Below are positions 53,795 to 64,000 of a DNA stretch of 64,000 nt, piece by piece (the stretch's first letter is position 1; the number at the start of each line of letters is the position of its first letter). The stretch is from Nemertoderma westbladi (Eukaryota; Xenacoelomorpha; Nemertodermatida; Nemertodermatidae). The stretch lies in assembly GCA_032718475.1 (NCBI GenBank), contig JAUCBJ010002765.1:1-64000 (forward strand), read 5' to 3'. The notes under the pieces are model-generated. The model was not told the DNA's origin and searched no databases. It saw only the letters and a list, made by a program, of their open reading frames with translations. A program made the translations under genes and the position numbers.

Positions 53795-54626
53795 GCTAAT
53801 ATTCCGGCTTCCTCGAAATATTTCACAGTATTCGATGCAGCACACGGAAATTGGCAGATTCCCCTGGACTCAGAAAGCCAACTTCTCACAACATTTACCA
53901 CACCATGGGGCGCTACGTACATCGACGTAGTGAAATGGGCCTCATCTCGAGTGGCGATGAATATAATCGTAGTGGAGACAACGCATTGCAGGGTATTCCC
54001 AACGTGGTCAAGTTGGTTGATGACCTACTGATCTACGGAGCCAATCTTGAAGAACATATCTCCCAGATTAGGGTTGTACTGCAACGCTGTCGTGAGGAAA
54101 AATTGTGTCTTCACCCAGAGAAGATACAATTTGCTAAGTCGGAAGTTAAATATGCCGGATTTCTAGTGGGAGAATCGGGAATAAAACCAGATCCAATGAA
54201 ACTTCGAGTGATCTCAAGTTTTCCATGTCCAACTAACATAACAGACTTAAGAAGTTTTGTTGGGTTAGTCGAACAATTGGACCCTTTCTCACATGACTTG
54301 GTATCACATTTAACTCCACTGCGTCCCCTATTAAGCGCAAGGTCTCCATATATATGGACTCCAGACCACGAATGCGCATTCATTGCGACTAAGGCCGGAC
54401 TGATTTCGTGGCCTATTCTAGCATCATTCGACCCCACTAAGAAAATTCAGCTCCAAATAGATGCATCCCGGAATCATGGCCTTGGGTACACTCCAACTCC
54501 ATGGCGAAGATTTGCGTCTCGTTGAATGCTGTAGTTGGTTTGTGAATGAAACAGAATCCCGCTACGCCATAGTCGAGTTGGAGATGTTTATAGCGGTGGT
54601 CTGGGCAACCCAAAAGTGTAGATTGT
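53795..54626 (+). pseudogene. Ty3/gypsy pol fragment
   Basis: Frame-shifted pieces of reverse transcriptase and the RNase H start: FTVFDAAHGNWQIPLD (block A), FTTPWG, LVDDLLIYGANLEEHI (VDD catalytic block), KYAGFLVGESGIKPDPMK, LRSFVGLVEQL and LQIDASRNHGLGY (RNase H D). It ends abruptly at 54626, where the next element's TTGATTGATTGA tail begins, so it was probably the target of that insertion. No LTRs were found. Confidence 0.8.
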
Positions 54627-54628
54627 TT

Positions 54629-56830
54629 TGTTTGATTGATTGATTTTATTTTATTCCAACATAATAAGGAGCGATAGACCCAACACCAACATAACAAACA
54701 CAAGATAGATAGATTTACAATATTTATGGTGTGAATCCGAATTCGTGTGAGCTCCACATAGTAGCTTGTGCCACTAGTTCGTGGGTATCACGCAAATACT
54801 CGAAATAGTGTGCTGGACTGCGACGTGTCCATAAGTAATTTAACATATAAAATTAGTAAAAATATTTATACATACTGACCCATAAAGTTAAATCTATAAG
54901 ACAACTTACTGTACAAAGGAGGCAAACTCAATCAACACGAAACAGAAATTGCATAGAAGGCAAATAGAGAAAAAATAATAAAAACGAAGAAGAAAACCAC
55001 CGTGAATTTAGGATACCAAATTGTATTCAAAATATATGTATTCTGTGTATATACTGTATATATATGTACCGTAAATACTTATTAGGCGTATAAATTGACC
55101 TGAATTGACATATACTGACTGACATATACGAATGAAAAATATTGAACTGGAACACTAAATAATCAGAAATAAATATTGTATTTAAGAATTAGGCGTATCA
55201 AGAAGGTATTTTTTTAAAAGTTTTGTAAATATATATTTCAATTTGGAAGCCCGAATATTTTCGGGAAGGTCATTCCAGATTTTGACGCCCTGAAATTTGA
55301 AAGAGCGATGAGCGACAATGAGACGGACATTAGGGAGATAGTAAAGAGCGATGAGCGACAACGAGACGGACATTAGGGAGATAGTAAAGAGCGATGAGTG
55401 ACAACGAGACAGACATTAGGGAGATAGTAAAGAGCGATGAGCGACAACGAGACGGACATTAGGGAGATAGTAAAGAGCGATGAGCGACAATGAGACAGAC
55501 ATTAGGGAGATAGTAAAGAGCGATGAGCGACAACGAGACAGACATTAGGGAGATAGTAAAGAGCGATGAGCAACAACGAGACGGACATTAGGGAGGTAGT
55601 AAAGAGCGATGAGCGACAACGAGACGGACATTAGGGAGATAGTAGAGAGCGATGAGCGACAACGAGACAGACATTCGGGAAATAGTAAAGAGCGATGAGC
55701 GACAATGAGACGGACATTAGTGAGATAGTAAAGAGCGATGAGTGACAACGAGATGGACATTAGGGAGATAGTAAAGAGCGATGAGCGACAACGAGACGGA
55801 CATTAGTGAGATAGTAAAGAGCGATGAGCGACAACGAGACAGACATTCGGGAAATAGTAAAGAGCGATGAGCGACAACGAGACAGACATTAGGGAGATAG
55901 TAAAGAGCGATGAGCGACAACGAGACGGACATTAGGGAGGTAGTAAAGAGCGATGAGCGACAACGAGACAGACATTAGGGAGATAGTAAAGAGCGATGAG
56001 CAACAACGAGACGGACATTAGGGAGATAGTAAAGAGCGATGAGCGATAACGAGACAGACATTCGGGAAATAGTAAAGAGCGATGAGCGACAACAAGACGG
56101 ACATTAGGGAGATAGTAAAGAGCGATGAGCAACAACGAGACGGACATTAGGGAGATAGTAAAGAGCGATGAGCAACAACGAGACGGACATTAGGGAGATA
56201 TTAAAGAGCGATGAGCGACAACGAGACGGACATTAGGGAGATAGTAAAGAGCAATGAGCGACAACGAGACGGACATTAGGGAGATAGTAAAGAGCGATGA
56301 GCGACAACGAGACGGACATTAGGGAGATAGTAAAGAGCGATGAGCGACAACGAGACGGACATTAGGGAGATAGTAATTTTTCGATGTTGTCATGTCGCTC
56401 TCGTATTATATGGGTGAATGTCAGAGACCTTTGAAAATAAATTAGAGAGACTTGAATTGCCGGGATTGTTGGATATATCAAACATTGCCGTAGCTACTTG
56501 CTGTATGTATAACTTTTCAATTTGTAAAGTTGAGTAGCTGAGGATCGGGATTCGGAAAATATATCTCTTAGTACTTTATTAACACACACCTTGAGTGGGT
56601 GAATGAAAGAATGATGTGTTACCCCAAACTATAAGAGCATAAAAAAGATGTAAGGATGGATTAATGTAAAGTAAAGCATACGCAATATTTGCCGCGGAAG
56701 GACATAACGTAACTTGTAAAATATTCCAATAGATTTTGATATTTTTTTGTGTATATACTATATAGTTAGTGTGTGTTTTCCAAGACATGTCAGAATCAAT
56801 CTACAGCCCTAAGTATTTAGTAATCAGAGT
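54629..56830 (-). mobile_element. CR1/L2-like LINE A, 3' part, with expanded minisatellite
   Basis: Minus-strand LINE whose 3' tail is the TTGATTGATTGA run at 54629-54645. Coding remnants, reading leftward, are YALIVWGNTSFFHSPTQGV (about 56590-56650), FSKVSDIHPYNTRAT (about 56400-56440) and the end FQGVKIWNDLPENIRASKL (about 55230-55290), all familiar from the C-terminal end of CR1/L2 reverse-transcriptase frames. A 43-bp minisatellite occupies the middle. 54700-55180 is its 3' untranslated DNA. Confidence 0.7.
55297..56370. repeat. 43-bp minisatellite, about 25 copies
   Basis: Unit about AGAGCGATGAGCGACAACGA followed by GACGGACATTAGGGAGATAGTAA. Variants include GCAACAACG, CATTCGGGAAATAG and GGAGGTAG, and some variant pairs recur. 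On the minus strand the unit encodes YYLPNVRLIVAHRS, i.e. the LINE reading frame itself, so the array grew from LINE A's coding sequence. Confidence 0.95.
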
Positions 56831-56844
56831 TTCAGAAATAGGTT

Positions 56845-59500
56845 TAAGATAAGATAAGATATATTATTCGGAGATAACTCCTGTTAGAGTAGCGCACAGA
56901 CAACATTAAAAATCACAATAAGGCACAATGTACCGACCAGGACAAAAGTAAAAAGGTTAACACGGTAAACGAGGCGACTGATTCTCTAGCTTAAGTAAAT
57001 ATCAATTAATGTAAAATATGCAATGCATTGCACAAAGTATTTAAATGAAATAAAAATTTACAACGAAACAAGTTACAAATTCCTATCAAAATTGCAGTAT
57101 TTAGTGAGATCGCATTCAATAAGTTTTAGTTTAAATAGCTCCACAGAAATACTGGTAACAATATCATCGGTGAGGTCATTCCAGATATTTACAACTCGAT
57201 TAAAGAACATATTCGATATTGGGTTAGTAGCACATTTAATGCCTCGACTACTACTACTAGGATCGGCATGCTGCATTGCAGCTGCATTTTTAAGAATGCT
57301 GTGCCGGCTTGTCAACAAAATTGCATTGCCACAACTCCCTATCACCCATGACATTTGCTAGATCATCCGCATCTTTAAGGCCAGTGTCCTTTAAGATGCG
57401 TCTCAAGAAAGTCATGGGCTGTCCACCATGCTTATTCACTCCATGAGGCTGCCAAATTTCAAGATTATGCACTGGCTGATCCTCACGGCGAAAGCAATGT
57501 CCTGCAAAGCGGAGGCGATTTTGTTCTAGTGACAAGCTTGGGGGAACCAATGAGACACCTCCAATGTTATATAGTGTCTGGTTGGAGATGTGTGCATTGT
57601 ACTTGACACATTGAACCCGGCGTAGCATTCTCGTGAATGTGCCATCCAGAGATTTGGTGTCCTCAACAGTTAGAGCCCAGCATGGACTCCCGTAGAGGAG
57701 TACTGGAACTACTGCTGCTCTAAATAATCGGACCTTAAGTTTCCGATTAATTCTCGGTGCCTCGAAGTTTATATGAGTGGCCACGAGTAATTGAAAGTGA
57801 TCGCTGGAAGTATTTTTCAGGATCAAGGTCTAAAAGATTATGCACTATTTTATAAGTGTACACCAAATCAATATGGATCCTACGTATTTCCAGCGGTTGC
57901 AAATTTAAAAATGAAAGCCTATCTACATAACACATGTCACAATCCAACTTACACCCATAGAATAGTCTACGAGTGAAATAACGTTGAGTCGCTTCAATTT
58001 TGTCAGTAAGGCCGAGAAATGGCGCGCCAGAATAAAATGGGTTCCAGACACAGCTAGCGTACTCTAGAATGGGTCTAACAAACGCTGTATATGCACATAA
58101 TAATGCCTGAACGTTAGAAGTTAAAAAGCATCGAAATATTTTATTTATAGAGCGATAAGCAGAGGATGTAATAGTCATTACATGTTCTGTAAATTTAAGA
58201 TCCTTATCCACAATCACTCCAAGATCGCGATACGAATTAACATTTGCAAGTTGCGTATCATTAATTCTATATGATGAAGGCATAGCTACATTACCAAGGG
58301 TGAGGCTTTTACATTTTGTTTCTTCTAAATTCAACTGCCAATCACTAGACCAACTGGAAAAAATATCAAGATTTTTCTGCAGTAATATACAGTAATATAC
58401 ATCAATATTACGAAAAGCACAAAATATCTTGGTATCGTCAGCAAAGAGCCTATAGAATTAATACCGAAAAGGTGCGTAGGCATATCATTAATGAAAATAA
58501 TAAATAATAGGGGACCGACACACGAACCCTGTGCTACACCCGATATAACTTTGTGAAAATTAGAAAAGCTTTCACCTATTTTCACTCGCTGAACACGATC
58601 AGTTAAATAGCTGGCAAACCAGCGATGCAAATTACCTGTAATTCCATAACATTTAAGTTTAATTAACAATTTACTAGGCACAACAGAGTCAAATGCCTTG
58701 GCATAGTCTGTGTATACTACATCAGTAAAACATTTTGCATTAAGGGCAGTTGCCCAATTATAGGTGCAGTCTAAAAGTTGAGTGGTAGTGCTACGGCCCT
58801 TAATAAATCCGTATTGTTCATCTGTTATTAAATTGTTCCTTTTTAAAAAAAACCCGACATTTCATGAACTAGGATTTGTACTAGAACACGACAGACTGAA
58901 GAAGTGATGGAAATAGGGCGATAATTAGCACCAATGGACGCATCGCCTTTTTTGTAGACAGATGTAATATCGGCCTGTTTTCAACACTTCGGTAATGCAC
59001 CAGTTAAGGGTGATTCATTAAATAATATGCACAATGGATAACATAATTCGAATCTAAATATTTTTAAGGTAGCAACAGGAATGTCGTCTGGCGTATCTCC
59101 AGATTTATACTGTAATTTAGCAAGGATATCAATAACTTTAGATTCAGAAATGCAATGAATGTCAAAAGTTTCGTCAGTTTGCTGGTTAAATACAGGAAAT
59201 TCACCATTATCTACATTACCGACAGATGAGTATTGAGTTATCAGACAATCACATTTTTCTTTGTCAGTGGTTGCTAGGGAACCATCCTTTTTCTTTAAGG
59301 GGGCTATAGAGCTACGATTTGTTGTACGGCTCTTAGCGTATTTAAATAATGCTTTTTTATTTTTACTAGATAGAATTTTCAATTCTTGTTGCATGTGAAA
59401 GGAACGGATTGCCTTGTCAAACTCAAAGCACACACGTCTATACGCTTGTAGATCAGAAACCTTTACTGTAGTTGAATCTTGATTGAGAATAAGTTGGGCT
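56845..59500 (-). mobile_element. CR1/L2-like LINE B, interrupted by an RTE-like copy
   Basis: 3' end near 56845 (AAGATAAGATATATTATTCGG on the plus strand). Coding pieces, reading leftward: 59433-58981 (pre-RT, KSGDTPDDIPVATLK), 58681-58331 (RT: GYAQG-type GVAQGSCVGPLLFIIFINDM), and 58334 to about 57770 (RT 3' domain, RDLGVIVDKDLKFTEHV and RPILEYASCVWNPF). After the RTE insertion the frame end continues: ISNMFFNRVVNIWNDLTDDI (about 57230-57160). 5' truncated near 59500; several frameshifts. Confidence 0.8.
57248..57757 (-). mobile_element. RTE-like copy 2, 5'-truncated, inside LINE B
   Basis: 510 bp, same family as 52600-53150, in inverse orientation, with the tail CTACTACTACTAGGATC at 57248. 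Perfect 8-bp target duplication TGCCTCGA (57240-57247 and 57758-57765). Encodes the C-terminal domain (TFTRMLRRVQCV, RRILKDTGLKDADDLANVM). The duplicated target lies within LINE B's reading frame. Confidence 0.85.
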
Positions 59501-59629
59501 TCCCCACATCATATATACACCAAATATTCACAATAATATACGACAATATAAATTCCTACAGTACATTATTTAATTACCCACTGTTCGCTTTAGATTTTAA
59601 CCTAACTAATGTTCCCCATTTTCCCTTGA

Positions 59630-60400
59630 TCCTAGTCTCGGTACCGTAGTGTCGGTGTCGGTCGACCCTGTTGCGTGTCCGTCCCACCCTTCCCGAACCC
59701 CGAAGGGATCGGTCATCAGGAAAGCGGTACGGCTTGGCTAAGGGTCGGTCAAGTCGGTAGACCCGGTTGGTGTCCGTCCCACCCTTCCCGAACCCCGAAG
59801 GGATCGGTCATCAGGAAAGCGGTACGGCTTGGCTAGGGGTCTGTCGGTTCATCACAGGGACCCAACCACCTAAGCTTTCCGAATCCTTTTCAGGCTCGTA
59901 GTCGCTTCGGTAGCCGAGAAGCTGCTCCGAACAGTCGGTAGGCCAGTAAAGTCCGGTCCTTTGTCTTTCGACCCCGTTGCGTGTCCTTCCCACCCTTCCC
60001 AAACCCCGAAGGGATTGGTCATCAGGAAAGCGGTACGGCTTGGCAAGGGGTCTGTCAGCCCGTCGTGAGTCCCAACTGTTGGTAGTTTTCCAAGTCCTTA
60101 TTCAGGCTCGTACTAACGCCGGTCGTGGAACCCACTCCAGGAAGGCAGTCCTCGTCGAACCCTTCCTCCGTTTAGTCGGTCGATCCATCGCAAGTCCCCG
60201 GTGCAGTCGGCAAGCTTTCCAAGTTCTTATTCAGGCTCGTAATAACTGCCGGTGACCAGGGACCGGTAAGGATCTGTCTGTCGGTTCCTGTTGCGAATCC
60301 CCAACACAATCAGCAGACTTTCCGAGTCCTTATTCAGGCTCGTAATAACTGTTGTTGGCCAGGGACCGCTAAGGGCAGACCTTGTCCCTAGGCCTAGCAA
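59630..60400. repeat. GC-rich compound tandem repeat
   Basis: Two interleaved units. One is about 95 bp with CACCCTTCCCGAACCCCGAA and GGAAAGCGGTACGGCTTGGC (copies starting near 59675, 59770 and 59981). The other is about 100-130 bp with TTCAGGCTCGTAATAACTG (near 59890, 60095, 60228 and 60330). It contrasts with the AT-rich surroundings. No function recognised; short open frames across it are incidental. Confidence 0.8.
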
Positions 60401-60691
60401 GTTACCAAATCCACCTCTACAGGCAGCAGGAAGTTGGCTAGGCCTAATAGTATTCAGGTAAACCTGAGTACTGCTTGATTTTGCCTCCCACCCTTGGCCC
60501 TTAAATATCTGATATGAGTCCAGTACCCCGTAAGTCGCCCCAATATTTGCCTGTGAATCACCCCAGTCCATTGAAAATACCCAAAATCCATGTTCCCGCA
60601 CCCAGTACTGATATTGGAATATTCATTATAAATAAATCCGAAAAATATTCAACTCGCGTTATGAAAAGTTGAAATACCGCGAACACAGGAT

Positions 60692-61250
60692 TTGTCAGAT
60701 AAAGATAATATGCAGGCTTTAGAATGTGCTTTTATAGCTACCCAACGGGGTGTGAAACGTTTTCAAAGGAATCCTATCCGTCAAAGTTCTAATGTGTTTG
60801 GTAGGCCCGGTTTCAACAAATATTCTGGACCGTCAAATTTTTCCAGGGAACCTAACCCAATTTACAGACGAATGAATACACCCATGAATTGTTTGGGATG
60901 TGGCAGTATATACCATTTATTAATAATTGCAATGCCAAGGGAGAGAGAAGTGAGTATATCAATTTGAGCAGTATTTATAGTCCAGGAATGCATGATATTA
61001 ATGAAAATACAGAGGATATTTTTCATATTGAAAATGCATATGTTACCTTCACAAATGACAAAATAATTTCTGAAAGGTCGGCAATTATTGATTCAGCGGC
61101 TACAAGATCTGTATGTGGAACGGCGTGGTACAATAAATTCAAAAATCATTCGAATAATGATTTTCATATCTCTCCTGAAGAATTGCCTTCAAATTCAGTT
61201 TATAAATTTGGCCATGGTGGATTACGACGTGCTGTTTTTTCATCAAGAAG
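60692..61250 (+). pseudogene. LTR-retroelement gag-protease remnant
   Basis: 60692-60950 ends with a CCHC-like finger (MNCLGCGSIYH, then a frame change to LINNC). 60889-61250 continues with an aspartic-protease-like segment: AIIDSAATRSVCG (active-site D with SAAT instead of SGAT) and SVYKFGHGG. These match retrotransposon gag-protease regions, but I cannot place the clade. No RT or LTR nearby. The frame runs straight into the minisatellite that follows. Confidence 0.55.
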
Positions 61251-62035
61251 CTCAGAGAGGAGTTGGTACACAGAGAGGGTATGGATGCTCAGAGAGGAGT
61301 TGGTACACAGAGAGGATATGGAAGCTCAGAGAGGAGTTGGTCAACAGAGAGGGTATGGAGGCCAGATAGGAATTCGTATTCAGAGAGGGTATGGAAGCTC
61401 AGAGATGCGTTGGTAAACAAAGAGGGTATGGAAGCTCAGAGAGGAGTTGGTACACAAAGATGGTACGGAGGCCAGATAGGAAATCGTACACAGAGAGGAT
61501 AGGGTATGGAAGCTCAAAGAGGAGTTGGTACACAAAGAGGGTATGGAAGCTCAGAGAGGAGTTGGTACACAGAGATGGTACGGAGGACAGATAGGAATTC
61601 GTACACAGAGAGGGTATGGAAGCTCAGAGAGGAGTTGGTACACGGAGATGGTACGGAGGCCAGATAGGAATTCGGACACAGAGAGGGTATGGAAGCTCAG
61701 AGAGGAGTTGGTACACAGAGAGGGTATGGAAGCTCAGAGAGGAGTTGGTACACAGAGAGGGTATGGAAGCTCAGAGAGGAGTTGGTACACAGAGATGGCA
61801 CGGAGGCCAGATAGGAATTCGTAGGCCTACTCAGAGAGGGTAATGGAAGCTCAGAGAGGAGTTGGTACACAGAGATGGAAGCTCAGAGAGGAGTTGATAC
61901 ACAGAGATGGTACGGAGGCCAGATAGGAATTCGTACACAGAGAGGAGAGGGTATGGAAGCTCAAAGAGGAGTTGGTACACAAAGAGGGTATGGAAGCTCA
62001 GAGGAGTTGGTACACAGAGATGGTTCAGAGGACAG
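61245..62035 (+). repeat. 37-bp compound minisatellite
   Basis: Unit about GAAGCTCAGAGAGGAGTTGG followed by TACACAGAGAGGGTATG, alternating with a variant ending GATGGTACGGAGGCCAGATA GGAATTC. It stays open in all forward frames, giving predicted proteins of 60-100 residues that are not genes. It begins immediately after the protease-like segment (SSRSSERSW) and so may have grown from it. Confidence 0.95.
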
Positions 62036-62151
62036 TACTTTAACAATAATACTGTAGTTAGTTCTAAGTGTAGATAGACCTACTGGGGTTTTACAAACAT
62101 TATTGTTATACAGCTAAACATATGACAAATCTGCTTTGAGAACAAACTTAC

Positions 62152-62256
62152 AGTGTCTCTTTCAACTAATTTGTTGGAGTCCTCTTTGTTGTTTCCATTG
62201 CACTCCACAGCTAAATAAGCTGCCATAGCTAAGAGTAGGAGAGTTGTCTTTGACAT
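62152..62256 (-). CDS. signal-peptide first exon of a secreted protein
   Basis: Minus-strand ATG at 62256. 35 codons end GACACT, followed by a strong donor GTAAGT, phase 0. The product starts MSKTTLLLLAMAAYLAVECNG, a textbook signal peptide with cleavage likely near the A-V-E-C-N-G region, then a polar stretch NKEDSNKLVERDT that could begin a coiled coil. It fits in phase and character onto the VTE... coiled-coil exons at 15976, also on the minus strand, so it is a candidate first exon of the FReD gene across a 46 kb intron. It could instead belong to another gene whose further exons I cannot see. Confidence 0.6.
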
Positions 62257-62333
62257 TGTAGAGTTGTGATAAATATTGTTTCACACAAACGAAAATAAAA
62301 TCTTCTGTGAATGACTTTAATGACACAAACATA

Positions 62334-62344
62334 CCCTATATAAC
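62334..62344 (-). promoter_or_regulatory. TATA box of the signal-peptide exon
   Basis: On the minus strand GTTATATAGGG lies about 80-90 nt upstream of the ATG at 62256, leaving a short 5' UTR of some 50 nt if transcription starts about 30 nt downstream. The position supports 62256 as a true first exon. Confidence 0.45.
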
Positions 62345-64000
62345 TCAAGGAGTACAGACCTACAAATACATTAGACTAATACTAATACATTCTGCTGTAT
62401 GCTTAGTAGAAGCAAAGTAGCTCAATGTTAACAAAGGGATCAGTTTATATGAATAAATAATTGGTCTATTTTATGAAATAAAGTAACGGACTGATAGACC
62501 AACACAAACTCTCCTACTAAAACGGTGCCTTGGATACAAGATGTTGCATTGTCTATATTGGTTTAGGTACTGTAAACTAACAAAGAGGAAAGGATTTATA
62601 TTAATAAATATTTGAAATTCCAATTTGTTGTCGTCATGTGATGTCTGCATATAGGGTAATGACTAATATACATTGCGGTGTGGAGTGGAGTTGATGTGAA
62701 TCTATCGAGGGGAGTTTACAGAACCCAAGTTATATAAAAAAATGAAGTTTATTATATATTTTAAAAGATATTGAAATTTAGAGGCATCATGCTTATAAAT
62801 AAAATTTAGTTATATAGGCGAAATGTACAAAGCAAACAGAACAGGCCCTGACATACATGAGTCTGGGTTCGGCTAGGCTGTCTAGCATTCAAAGCACTGT
62901 GACCAAACAGTGCTGCCTCATCTAGAGATCGAACAATTTAGACCTGATACTTAGGAAACCCAGGAATGTCACCTCTAGACCAATCTGCTCTATCCAAAAT
63001 AAACATAAAGACACTATTTAGCCGATTCATAACTTCGGCCTTTGGGAGATATATTTCTTTACGTTTCTTTCATCATCATCTTATCATTACCATCAACATT
63101 TAGCTCATTTATCACACATCAAACCATACAGTAGGGCCTACCTACTGTACTGTATGTACAGTATACTGTATAGCATTGGGGCGTCTCATTTGTTTCCTAA
63201 GCTTCTTTCGCGTGCAAATTGTTTTCGCCATGAGGAACAGTCTGTGACTCTGAGATAAATGGCTGCGACATGACGCCGGCAATATAATACACAAAATTAT
63301 ATAACCACGTTGCAACCACATTTCAAGCGCTACTGTATGGAATACTTCTTCCAGCTGCTGCTCTGGTTGCAGCTCAGTATCCCACGTTTAATGTGTCTGA
63401 CTGCCCAACAGCTACTGTAGGACTGTAGATGTAGAACCAAACATGATCTGACTTTATCTGACGCCCCGACGTGGAGGTACACTAACTACGTACAGTAAAC
63501 ATAGAATATCCTTAATTTGAATTCTTTCTACTGTAATATATTGGATATAGTTTACTCCTGGAGTTATTATAATGTTTATTTATACTTTAGGTACAGTAGG
63601 TTTCATTTTTGATAGGAGGATTTTTGATAGCCTTCTCATTTGTTTACACTGCATTATTTTTATATTTCGCCAGTCAGTTAGGTTGTACTGTAACCATCTT
63701 GTTCATATATAATTCTTGAGCAGTCCTTGAATTAGCCTCTTTTAGCCTATTGAAAGCTAGTTGCTTCCATTTCTCCGGTTCTGGGAGTTTTTACTGGGTA
63801 TCATTATTCTATCATCTGGGGTGTCTGTATGGTCTTTGGGTTGCTTTTTACTGCTGTATTCATACCATTATATAATAACATACTGTATTATTAGACTGTG
63901 CAATACAGCCATTATAGAGTTACTGTATTTGTTATGCAGGTTACTGTAGATATAGTAGTAAACAATTTTGGTCCTTATTATTCTTACTTTTGGTTCTTTC
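62345..64000. other. non-coding end of window
   Basis: No gene seen. 63178-63245 (CGTCTCATTTGTTTCCTAAG ... TTTTCGCCATGAGGAACAG) resembles, at low similarity, the RTE-like element's 52840-52920 (GTCTCATTGGTTCCCCCAAG ... TTTCGCCGTGAAGACCAG) and may be a third, very old copy. Confidence 0.4.

Noticed and set aside
61831-62046. Minus-strand 71-codon frame
   Set aside because: Shadow of the 37-bp minisatellite.

Overview
This is a window of animal nuclear DNA, not prokaryotic. It has split genes with GT/AG introns, AT-rich intergenic DNA, several minisatellites, long poly-G runs and many nested transposons. Three host genes are visible or partly visible: the 3' end of a SMARCAD1-like chromatin remodeller (+), a TEX36-like gene (+), and a fibrinogen-domain (FReD) secreted lectin-like gene (-). 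The mix of BEL/Pao, Ty3/gypsy, piggyBac, RTE-like and CR1/L2-like elements, together with the frequent words TAGGCCT and ACCGGT, suggests an invertebrate, perhaps a marine deuterostome. That taxonomic guess is weak.

Layout. 1-8676: the last two SMARCAD1 exons (360-516 and 6946-8676) flank a 6.4 kb intron. The intron holds a degenerate inverted-repeat element, an approximately 80-copy 28-bp minisatellite, and a 2.4 kb fold-back element that has itself received a hAT-like MITE. 8677-13025: intergenic, with a 1.85 kb hAT-like non-autonomous element. 13026-13740: TEX36-like gene with one frameshift. 14442-15976 (-): FReD exon and two duplicated coiled-coil exons. 16040-59500: almost nothing but mobile DNA. 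It contains a hairpin element, a piggyBac element, BEL-A (19694-29478), a duplicated 1 kb segment with Harbinger-like MITEs, an RTE-like element split by BEL-B (39529-52534), a gypsy fragment and two CR1/L2-like elements, one hit by a second RTE copy. 59640-62040: GC-rich tandem repeats, a retroelement gag-protease remnant and a minisatellite. 62152-62256 (-): a signal-peptide first exon with a TATA box, which fits in phase onto the FReD gene. If that link is real, the 46 kb transposon block is one intron.

Both BEL elements are non-autonomous: neither keeps a reverse transcriptase. BEL-A has replaced pol with an approximately 670-codon unrecognised reading frame, fused in frame to gag. It carries CCHC-like fingers and a very basic tail. 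BEL-B, of a sister subfamily, keeps the same basic tail at the same position before its 3' LTR, so this looks like a third, 3' accessory frame of the family. It is the most novel-looking item in the window.

Two host genes carry single small frameshifts (SMARCAD1 exon near 467, TEX36 near 13240). Because the reading frames on both sides are conserved, assembly indels are as likely as true gene damage. All family assignments come from recognising motifs by eye; no database search was possible.
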